From Owenia fusiformis (lineage: Eukaryota; Annelida; Polychaeta; Sabellida; Oweniidae): a stretch of DNA of 64,000 nt. The stretch spans positions 5,644,001 to 5,708,000 of the forward strand of contig CAIIXF020000001.1 of NCBI GenBank assembly GCA_903813345.2, in the 5' to 3' direction. The notes under the pieces are model-generated. The model was not told the origin of the DNA, searched no databases, and saw only the letters and a list, made by a program, of their open reading frames with translations. A program made the position numbers and the translations under genes. Shown here one piece after another: positions 34,896-46,800 of the stretch (positions within the stretch are counted from its first letter, which is position 1; every line of letters begins with the position of its first letter).

Positions 34896-37800
34896 CTGAA
34901 ATAACAATTTTTTATCATCAACTCTTTACAAACATCTCAATTTAATAAAACCGGAATATACACATGTACAATTTCAATAACATTATTTGCAGAATGGTTT
35001 GAATATACCATTAGAAAGAATAAAATGTCTGGGATAAGGATATAACTGCATTATGGACAACTTTTCCAACATTTTTAATGAGGACAATTTTTGGTTAAAT
35101 GTTCAAAGGTTTGGGCACCAAAATAAAAAGCCTGAAATAATTTTTAAAAATACATCCACTCTGCATCACATTCTGCAAATGTATCTCATGATTTGTAGCT
35201 ATACTAGTTGTCTGCTATTTAGCCGAGCCATTTAGATTTTGACAAGAAGAGGTTAAATTATGGCTGGATTTTGAGGACAACGCTGTTGAGGTATGCTTTA
35301 ATATTTGATAAATCAATGCAGAAATATTGTACAAAAAAATAAATTCTGCACATTTTTTGAAAAGGAAAATTCCGCTGTATTGCAAAACACGGAATTCTAG
35401 AATGTGTAAAACATGCGATGCCAAGAATATCTTCAGCTTTATTATGTTTTATTTAGAATATTTGAAAGCAACACTAGCATTACTGTCCAACAGTAACACC
35501 TGTGTGTAACATCACATCAAACAGCTGCTTTTATTTAAAAGAATGTCAAAGATTGTCTCCACTAACAGTGTGTACCTCTTTAATGTGATAATGTAATTAC
35601 CTGAATAAGGTTGGCGGGGAGTCTCTCTAGCCTGTACCCATCATAGAATGCAAGAGCTGAACTGAAGGCAGGGGTGGGCACGCCTAACGTAACAGCAGCT
35701 GATACAGTTTTCCTCCATGATTCCTTAATATTGAAAATGAATAAAATATATATACAGGGTCTAGAAATATTTAAAAATTAGGGCCATTATGGTAGGTTTG
35801 GGTATTTTTGATCTCATTTTTATTCCCATTTTCACAATTGCCAAACCATATAATTGAAGTGGCAGATATAAAGATGGGGTTTGATAATCCAGAATGAGGT
35901 TAGACTTATGCATGTACACATATTAAAATAAGTATATGTGTAGGGAAGTGGTATTTGGGGTATTGGTGAATACTGAAATCAGAGAATTTATTTATCCTAG
36001 TCAATACTAGTAATATCATAAGAATGTACCTGTGATTTTTGGATAGCTTCACTAAAGAAATTATCCAAGAGTAGGTTTTGCAGATCTGGGTTTTTATCGA
36101 ATGCAGATTTAATGTTTCCAAGAAACACACTGAAACAGAAGAAAACACCTTGAAACTGGGTATCACATAAATACATCAATACAAGTACACTTAAATTAAA
36201 TTACATGTTTGTCTTGAAAATACATTCAATCAAAAATGGCAGATCGCAAGAGTAATCCAGCAATATGGTGCATAATGCACATTGAATTCATTGTTACAGA
36301 ACAGTATAATCATACTGTACAGTAATGGTAATTCTATGAAAAGTAAATTTCATTTCAATTACCATTTAAATTCACATGTAGATGTTACTCAAATACCGCC
36401 GTATCACAGTTTTATTATTTTGTACATATACTTTAAATTGTAACATTGAACAATGATTATGATATGATTTGAATTTCCACCTTCTTATAATACAGCCTCC
36501 TCTCCACATCAACGCAATACTTCCATAGTTCAGTTTCCAACCAAATTCTTTAGCTGCCTCACGCATTAGCATAAAGCCTTGTGCATAAGAGATAATCTTG
36601 GATGCATACAGTGCCTGAAATAATAATGTTCCTTGAATTATTTTTTGTTATTCAAGTACATGTACATGTAATAATTGGATCACAAAGAATTAGAATGTTA
36701 TAATACAAGTATATTATTGTCCACGTGATTTTACATAATCACACTTATCCACATGCAAGTATTTTCAATTGTCATATTGATAGCTAAGAAAGTCATTCAG
36801 TTCAGAAATATGTAGAAATTAGGGAGATCTTTAACTTACTTCATTAAAGTTAGTCATAAATTGAAATATATTGCTTATTGTAAAAAGTGAATAAACAAAA
36901 ATAGTAAATAAGCAATAAAGTGAACACAAGTTTCACAAAATCTCAATTTGAGAATACTTCTACTAAAGTTCATTTTACAGCTACATGATGAGAAATCAGC
37001 AAGATTATGACCCTTCTAATTTCACACACTAGCTCACAATTAAATATCAACTTCAAAGTTCAAAGTCTGATAAAATGCAACTTCAATCTTTATCTAGTTT
37101 GTAATATTGTTTTTCTACCTTTTGTATATGTCCTATAAACTCCTCCTTATCTCCCTGGTATTTCAAATTGCTTGGTCCCACGAGTTTCTTGCTAGCTTCT
37201 ACTCTTTCATTTTTTAAGGCTGACAGACAACGAGCAAACACAGATTCTCCTGTAAAAATCAAAAGGTTTATTGGATGATCAAATGTTGGGTTTGATGGTT
37301 GTTTAAATGTCAGGTTTAATGTATGATCGAATGTTGGGTTTAATGGATGATCAAATGTTGGGTTTAAAGGGTGACGATAAGCATCCCGTATAAAAACAAT
37401 ATGGCGGCTCCAGGCGAATCAACTGGATCAGTCCATTTTTAAGAAATAAGGGGAGTTCTGTAAAATCCAGTTTATTGAAATTGTCTTTGAGATAAAGTAA
37501 TCCGTTTATAATGATTTTGAAAACGTTATCCATAGAGTGATTGCGTTCAAACAGTACATGTACAACAGCCAATACAAATCCTTGTATTAGAACTGCTTTG
37601 TTTCATTTGTAGGATATTTCATATGCCAAGCTGTGTGCTATTACGTTATGGGGAAATGTAGATGCCAATTTTTCCTCATTATACACAAATAGAAGATCCT
37701 GAAACTTCACCCATAAATTTGGAATTGATTTGTCAAAATAAAAATCACCCTTTTATAAATGTGTGACGATCTATAATATACTTAGGCTATATAACAGTTA

Positions 37801-40800
37801 GAGGTGTTGACACAACGACATCGAACCTGTGAACCCTTGAGTATTATTCCGGGATCGGGCCTTTTATACTAAACGGTGAGCAACACCAGAAACGAGCGTT
37901 CGATTTGCTAAACGATATGCGTCACCCTTTAATAGATGATCGAATGTTGGATTTAATGGATGATTAAATGTTGGGTTTAATGGATGATCAAATGTTGGGT
38001 TTAATGGGTGTTCAAATGTTGGGTTTAATAGATGATCGAATGTTGGGTTTAATGGATGATCAAATGTTGGGTTTAATGGATGATTGAATGTTGGGTTTAA
38101 TGGGTGTTCAAATGTTGGGTTTAATAGATGATCGAATGTTGGGTTTAATGGATGATCAAATGTTGGGTTTAATGGATGATCGAATGTTGGGTTTAATGGG
38201 TGTTCAAATGTTGGGTTTAATGGATGATCGAATGTTGGGTTTAATGGATGATCGAATGTTGGGTTTAATGAGTGTTCAAATGTTGGGTTTAATGGATGAT
38301 CAAATGTTGGGTTTAATGGATGATCAAATGTTGGGTTTAATGGATGATCGAATGTTGGGTTTAATGGATGATCGGATGTTGGGTTTAATGAGTGTTCAAA
38401 TGTTGGGTTTAATGGATGATCAAATGTTGGGTTTAATGGATGATTGAATGTTGGGTTTAATGGGTATTCAAATGCTAGGTTTAATGGAGGATCAAATGTT
38501 GGGTTTAATGGGTGTTCAAATGTTGGGTTTAATGGGTGTTCAAATGTTGGGTTTAATGGATGATCAAATGTTGGGTTTAATAGATGATCGAATGTTGGGT
38601 TTAATGGATGATCAAATGCTGGGTTTAATGGAGGATCAAATGTTGGGTTTAATGGATGATCGAATGTTGGGTTCAACAGGTATTCAAATGTTGGGTTTAA
38701 TGGGTGTTCAAATGTTGGGTTTAATGGATGATCAAATGTTGGGTTTAATGGATGATCGAATGTTGGGTTCAACAGGTATTCAAATGTTGGGTTTAATGGG
38801 TGTTCAAATGTTGGGTTTAATGGATGATCAAATGTTGGGTTTAATGGGTGTTCAAATGTTGGGTTCAACAGGTATTCAAATGTTGGGTATAATGGGTGTT
38901 CAAATGTTGGGTTTAATGGATGATCAAATGTTGGGTTTAATGGATGATCGAATGTTGGGTTCAACAGGTATTCAAATGTTGGGTTTAATGGATGATCAAA
39001 TGTTGGGTTTAATGGATGATCGAATGTTGGGTTCAACAGGTATTCAAATGTTGGGTTTAATGGGTGTTCAAATGTTGGCTTTAATGGATGATCAAATGTT
39101 GGGTTTAATGGATGATCGAATGTTGGGTTCAACAGGTATTCAAATGTTGGGTTTAATGGGTGTTCAAATGTTGGGTTTAATGGATGATCAAATGTTGGGT
39201 TTAATGGGTGTTCAAATGTTGGGTTCAACAGGTATTCAAATGTTGGGTATAATGGGTGTTCAAATGTTGGGTTTAATGGATGATCAAATGTTGGGTTTAA
39301 TGGATGATCGAATGTTGGGTTCAACAGGTATTCAAATGTTGGGTTTAATGGATGATCAAATGTTGGGTTTAATGGATGATCGAATGTTGGGTTCAACAGG
39401 TATTCAAATGTTGGGTTTAATGGGTGTTCAAATGTTGGCTTTAATGGGCGATCAAATGTTGGGTTTAATGGATGATCAAATGTTGGGTTTAATGGGTGTT
39501 CAAATGTCGGGTTTTAAGAATGATCAAATATCAGGTTTAATGGATGATCAAATGTTGGGTTTAATGGATGATCAAATGTTGGGTTTAATGGATGATCAAA
39601 TGTCGGGTTTAATGGATGATCAAATGTTGGGTTTAATGGGTGTTCAAATGTCGGGTTTTAAGAATGATCAAATATCAGGTTTAATGGATGATCAAATGTT
39701 GGGTTTAATGGATGATCAAATGTTGGGTAGATCTGTACCTACTGCCTCCCTTTGCCCACCAACTTTAAGAATTGTTTATCTCAAAAAAGCAAGATATGGG
39801 TCATTCACATTGACATGCATTTCTCTTCAATTTGAAAATAGATGTACATGACATTAAAGAGGATTATCTTATTCAACATACAAAATAAGTTTCAATTTTT
39901 AATATCATGACCTTATGATTTGAGTTGTAGCTTACCAATGAGAGTTACTGGAATGCCATACTCCAAAGCTGATATTGCAGTCCATTTTCCAGTTCCTTTC
40001 TATAAGAAAAACAAGGCATTAATATGACAAAATATCACCACCTAGTTGCTCACAATATTATGACTTCAATCTTGAGTCAGATTTGAACTTGTAGATGATT
40101 TTGAAACAAAAATTGGTCAATTTGAAGCAAGTTGAAAAAATACCCTTTTTGAACATGAGAAAATCATTGAAGGTGAAAATCTCAAATTTAAAGTCAGTCT
40201 GAGAACTTGTAGATGAATTTAAAAGAAAGAATTAGGTCGATTTGAAGCAAGTTGAAAAAATACCTTTTTGACCTTTTTTACCTTGAAAAGGTCATTTAAG
40301 GTCAAATCTTTTTGACCTTGAGAAGGTATTGAAGGTCAGATCTCAAATATATAGTAAGATTTGAACTTTTGAGAACTTGTAGATGATTTTGAAAATTGAA
40401 GTCAGAATAAACATTATTTCTTAAGTTATTGGAAGTTGTAAGAATTTAAAAAAGACAAAAATGGTCAATTTGAAGCAAGTTGAAAAAAGACCTTTTGACC
40501 TTTTTTAATCTTTTTCGACCTTGAGAAGGTCAAATCTTAAATCTAAAGTCAGATTTTAACTTCTGGAAGTTGTAAGAATTCATTAGAGACACCAACTAAG
40601 AATTTCTTAGAGACGCCGATCAACCACCACCATCACAAAAAATGGAGAACATAACAATATGTCACCACTTTTTGGTGGTGATATAATAATTCATATCATT
40701 TCATATTTATCAATTCTAACATATTATCATTTTTAGAACAACTAGACTTTCAAAAAGTTTTCAAAAACAATATGTATTTTCTAACTGCTGTACATGTAAC

Positions 40801-43800
40801 TCTCAGAAATGAATCTTTGATTCTGTCGTCAAAATTTAATTACAAGTTTTTTTTTTATTTGCTCATTTGTATTCTACAAACTTTTAGCACAAAGCACTAG
40901 GCCTACTGGTGCAGCACAAATTAGCACTAATTTTGCAAACTTATCGTTAGAGACCCATGCCTCTCTATCGTTTCAAAAAATGTACCTAACGTATCGGTCT
41001 CTGTTAATTTATGGCATCCATACTTTTCTGAAAGGTAACATATTGAGGTTCAATTTTCTGCCGGATGCCCTTGCAAACTCTCATTGGTTACTCTGTATTG
41101 TAGCATTCCGTTACCATGGTTACGCATCTATAGACATCTTACCTTGGAATCTTAAATCATTTGTAGCTTTGTCATTATTTGGTCTATAGAGACGATATTG
41201 GTATCAAATTAAACCTAATTAAATTTCTCATAAAGTAATGATATTCAATTATGCTAATTAGTTAATTTGCATCAATTGTGACGTCATCAATCAATTTTTG
41301 ATTCAGAATTTTCGAGTATAGCAACATATCTATTAGAACTGAGGCTGTATGTCAGAATTTCGGCAAAGTTTGGTCCTTTAGACTATATGAAGAATGTATA
41401 AGCAACATAAAAGTGCAAACAGATTCAAAATTGGATCAGTATTGCCAAAGTTATTAAACTTTCGAGGCAGCTACTGTGAATGTCATTATTTGACAATTAT
41501 ATTCAGACTATGGACGTTTAAAGTGTTTGTAGCTTTGTCATTATTTGGTCTATAGAAATGATATTGGTATCAAATTAAACGTTATAAAATATCCTGTACG
41601 ATTACAATATTCAGTTATGCAAATTAGCTAATTTGCATAAATTGTGACGTCATCAATCTATTTTTGTTCAGAATATCCCAGTTTAGCAACATAAATATTA
41701 GAACTTAGGCCGTATGACAGAATGTGTGCATAGTTTTGACCTTTATTTGATGAGTGGAAGATAGAGGCAACATTCGAGAGACAACAGATTCAAAATTGGG
41801 TGAGAATTAGCAAAGTTATTCAGCTTTTGGGGCAGCTACTGTGAACGTCATTGTTTGACAATTATAAAAATATTACAATAACAAAAAAAGAAACAAACAT
41901 AGTTGTTTCAATCTTATTGAGTAAAAATGTGCATGACTTGTTCATATTTTTCCATTAAACTGTACATGAAAGTATGTGGAAATGTTACATGTATTTTGAC
42001 TATCATTCACAGGGGTCAAAATCATGAGATCTTGATCTTGTATTTTAAAATCTAATGTTATTATTTACCATACACTGTCAATGATCCATATGAATACATA
42101 GTAATGCTTTAATTATGCTATTTTGACATATGTTGACTAATATACATATCAATATTTACAAAGTTTATATGGAAGTGTATTCCTGGTTTCATTTGATTTC
42201 TAACATGTGAAAAAGCTGAAAACAATTTTTTTTGATATTTGGACATAAACTTAATAAATCTTAATTACCATTTTATATTTAAAATACAGATAAAGTGTCA
42301 ACTTTAGAACTTAGATGTTAACATTGCCAAAAATAAGTCAATCGGTGGCAAATGGCGAGCCCACACAGCTAAAGTGACAACTACTTTAGGGGAATTTTTT
42401 AACCTTCAAAATCCTTGGTGATCAACCTTAGAATGATTTATGTTATAGCTTTTTTGAAAATGGACTATAAGCATAAAGTAGGTACTTAGTGAAGCAAAAT
42501 GAAAAGTAGTTTTTATATAATTTTACATAATATAACGTCTTCGATATGCAATGAAAAATGATGACAAAATCCATACAAGAGCCCAGTAGTAGTACTAGTA
42601 ATCCTGAAATTAAAGTATATTGATCAAAATAGCCACGAAGAAAAAATGCCCTTTAAAATATTTTTGAAAGAACTGATTTTTGTAGGACTTTAACTAACCC
42701 TTCCTACATCTACATGTAGGTTTCCTACATCTATCTCTTATGTCACAAAGTATGTGTGGTATAGGACTTATAATCTGAATTTGTTTTAAAAGGTTTCCAA
42801 AATATGAAATACCAAAAATCTATGAAAAATATGAGTCTCAAATGGATGGATTTCAGGTATATCCCCATACACTATGGATACCATTCAAAACTGAGAACTG
42901 TAACAACAGGAGATTTAAGTGCAAAATAAAGGAGTTAATCACATAGTATGATTGACAGAGGTTGAATCTTAACTATTGTAATTTACACTTTTTATAGTTT
43001 AGATGATCTAATCTAATGAAGATCTAATCAATACAGTGCGTTTCAAAAAAAAACGCAACAGATTGTTATACTTGAAAAGCACAAAACCAGTGATAACAGC
43101 ATTGATTTCATTCAATGCACCATGAAGTCATGTGTCTCCTCTTTACAATGATATATCATTCATTGATATTTGGTCATGGTTGGGCGGGTTATCATTCCAT
43201 TTGCAAAGTGGGCCAAAATTAGCTTGGGGCCAAGTTATAAACATCGCAAAAGTCAGCGTACGGAGCCCGATGCAATATTGGAAGAATACATAAAACAAAT
43301 GCTGACGGTATCCTTTTCATTCAATGTACCGAAAAGCCAAATTACTCCTCTTTGCAATGGAATATCATTCATTCACAGGGAGTCATGGCTGTCTGAATAA
43401 TCATTTATTTTGCAAAGTAGGGCAAAATTCAGTTCGGACTCAAGTTTCAAACATTGCAAAAGTCAGTACAAGGGATATAGGGGCTATTGGAAGAAGGTGT
43501 GACAGGTGTGGCATAGACAGTAAAGTGTTCATACTCATACTCCTGCAAGAATACATCCTATACCTCTCCAAATTGCCACCACTTCCTTGCACATGCACTC
43601 ATTTGTCCACGTCATGCATGGTTCAGCCCCGAGTCATCTTTGGGTTAAAGCAGAGAAAAGCAGCCTATGGGCAATTCTTTCTCGAGGTTTCGCAATATCT
43701 GGTGAAGGAATTGTGAGCACAGATGCTCCTGAGATAGCTCCAAAAGAAAAAGTCACAGCATTTCAAGTCAGGGGAACTCCCATTGGCATTTTGCAAAATC

Positions 43801-46800
43801 TAAAACTTGGACCAGACCCGAATTTGACCCACTGTGCAAATGGAAGGATTTCTCACCCATCATTACCACATGTGAATTAAGACATATCATCGCAAAGAGG
43901 AGAGACGTTGCTTCATGGTACATTGAATGAAATTGATGTAGTCATCACTAGTTTTGTGATTTTACGAGATAACTACCCGTTGCGTTTTTTGAAACGCCCT
44001 GTATAACGGATTTTATCAAAAAGTCTCAGATGTACATGTAGGCCTGGATGCTGGGGCAAAAGTCATCACAATAAGATGTGCCCAGAGGAGCTGAATCAAT
44101 GTCACAGCTATAGATGATGTTAACAAGGAGATTAATGTCACACAGATGATATTTGGGAGTCAAATCACACTGGTGAGGTGAACATGGAGATGTGACAAAG
44201 ATGATGGAAACATTAAGAATAAAAAGCATCCCTGTCATGAAAGTCACCACTGAAATAGATTAACAAAAGAAAAATTCAACCACTGCCATATGGGTCCTTG
44301 ACATGGGTAATGCTACATGAATATTGATGTTACATATACGTACATGTAGATGGCTATAACATGAATGAATGCCATAGAGGTGATGTTAACACGGATATCA
44401 ATGTCACATGGATGACATGGTGATAAAACGTTAATTTGTTCAAAGTTACACTATAAAGGTGATGTTAGTCACATGGAAATAAATGTCACATGGATGTAGG
44501 AACTCTTGGGTTAAAGTCCTCGCTTCATCAACACTTAATATAAAAATACAATGCTATTTATGAACTATAATAGCTTGGTATGATAAATAGTACAAGGTGT
44601 CTCAAAAATGTACCCAAAAGTATATTAACACCACGATTAAACCAATCAATATTTATTTTATAGATATTTTGTAGATATTTTTGCATGGTCATGTTGCTAA
44701 AGCATGTAAGTTTCCTTCCCAATACAAAGTTTTCAGCTCAGTCTTGCATTTTGATGATTTAACCCTTTACTTTTTACTTCATATTTCGATGACAGCTTGT
44801 ATCCTTGTGCTACATTGTTCATCACATTTGATAATATTTCAGGTGGAACGTTTTTAATTTCTCTTTGGGTGTTGGCTTTATGTTGTTCTAGGTCTTTTGG
44901 CTTGGGATTAGCTTAACATGCTCCTTCAAATAGCCCCAGAGAAAAAAGTTCCAAGGTTGAAGATGGCAGAACAATCACAGAGAACCAGCTCAATTATCGT
45001 CAAATGATTTAGCGGTTAATTGATAATGGAGTTCCATCTGCCAGAGTTACAGAGACTGAATGATATCCAAATGAGAACACTGTGGTTCCAGACAGTTTGA
45101 GCCCCTCCATGTACAGCAAGGGCCAAACAAAAATTCCCATGAAAGCAGTTTCTTCTTTCTATATAAAGACAGTGTGAAGGCCTCCCTATTCAACAGATTT
45201 GACACCCCAAACATTTTCTCTGGAATGACTTCAAGAACCATGTTTATGTTTATCCCAAAGCCAAGAGACATAGAACAATTTGAGGTCAACATGTGAAAGG
45301 AAATTCAAAACATTCCACCAGAAACATTGTCATATATGATAAACAATGTAGCAGTAAGGATGCAGGCTTTTATCGAAATGTAAGGAGGTTAAATTAAACA
45401 CATGGTATAAAAAGGGTTAAAGCATCAAAAAGGCAAGACTTAACTAAAAAATTAGTATTGGAGAGAAAACTTACATGCTTTTCCTAAATGACCATGCAAA
45501 AATATCTGAAAATATTGATTGATTTATCTTTGCTGTTGATATACCTTTGGTTCATCTTTTGAGACACTCTAGATAATAAAAATTGTCTCTTTAATGTCAC
45601 TGCCAGTAATCTGACAAAATGAGTGAAGGGAGTCGATTTCTGCTAGAAAATTCAACAAATAAGATTTCCTTCTTCAAAAAGCATATACAATGGTAAAATC
45701 GGTTAGGTTTTAGGTGTAAGAATGGCGCAACGTCACCAGCATGCAAAAAGTCAATCTTTGAATCCTCTTCAATGCAATAATTCAAAATAAATGAGGCTTT
45801 TAAAAATATATTATTTTGATATTTTTTATAACATTTTGTAAATAATTCAAACAAGGCATAAACATGCAAAATGTCACAACCTACCATTTGTTACAGATGC
45901 CAAACAGATGTCAAACGCCGTCTCAAAAATGGAGACAAATGGAGAACAATATGTCACCGCTTTTGGTGGTGACATAAAAACAGCAATGACATACATTTTG
46001 TGATATAATGTCATAAATTTGTATTAATAGGTTATGTAGATGATTACTGCTTGAATCGCAGCACAAATATTAATGTTTGACCAGTCATGATGTCTCGTCC
46101 TTTTAAATAGATTGACGCCTATGAAGCAAATCAGTTTAAAAATTCATGTAGATGTTCACTGCTTGAATTGCAGCACAAATATTGATGTTTGACCAGTCAC
46201 GATGTTTCGCATTTTTAAATAGATTGACGCCTATGAAGCAAATCATTTCAAAGATTTATAGATTACATAACAGATTTCACCATACCATTCACCCATTCAC
46301 GTACTGATTAATCCATAACTTTCTCATAAACAATAAATCATGTTACAAAATCAAAAAAACTGTTTTGACCCCTGTCAATGACAGTCAAAATTATGAATTT
46401 CTATACACCAACTAATTCAGTGACATGTAAAATATATATTTTTCACTCAATAAGCTTGAATCAGCTTTCATTTTTTTCATCATCATGTTTCATTTTTGTT
46501 ATTTCAGTGTTTTATTTATGATTGTCAAATAGTAATGTTCATAGCAGCTGCCTCAAAAGCTGAATTACTTTACTAATACTCATTCAATTTTGAATATTTT
46601 TTTATATTACTCATACCTCTTCCACTCATAGAATAAATGACAAACTATGCAGAAACTACACCATCCAACCTCGGATCTAATTTTGTTGCTATACTTGGAA
46701 GTTCTGAACCCAAAATAGATTGATGACATCATAATTTATGCAAATTAGCTAATTTGCATAATTGAATACCGTTACCATACCGTTTATTCAATTAGGATCA

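Noticed and set aside
37929-39730. CRISPR-like array
   Set aside because: Units are contiguous 24-mers with graded variation and no unique spacers, in an animal intron.
37864-39851. Long repetitive proteins on both strands (510 and 467 codons)
   Set aside because: They follow from a 24-bp unit without stops. They lie in a PGD intron, run into transposon or intron sequence at their ends, and have no own promoter or homologue.
43170-43880. Three overlapping plus-strand frames of 76-130 codons
   Set aside because: They lie in a palindromic TA-flanked element and partly mirror each other; no transposase motif is seen.
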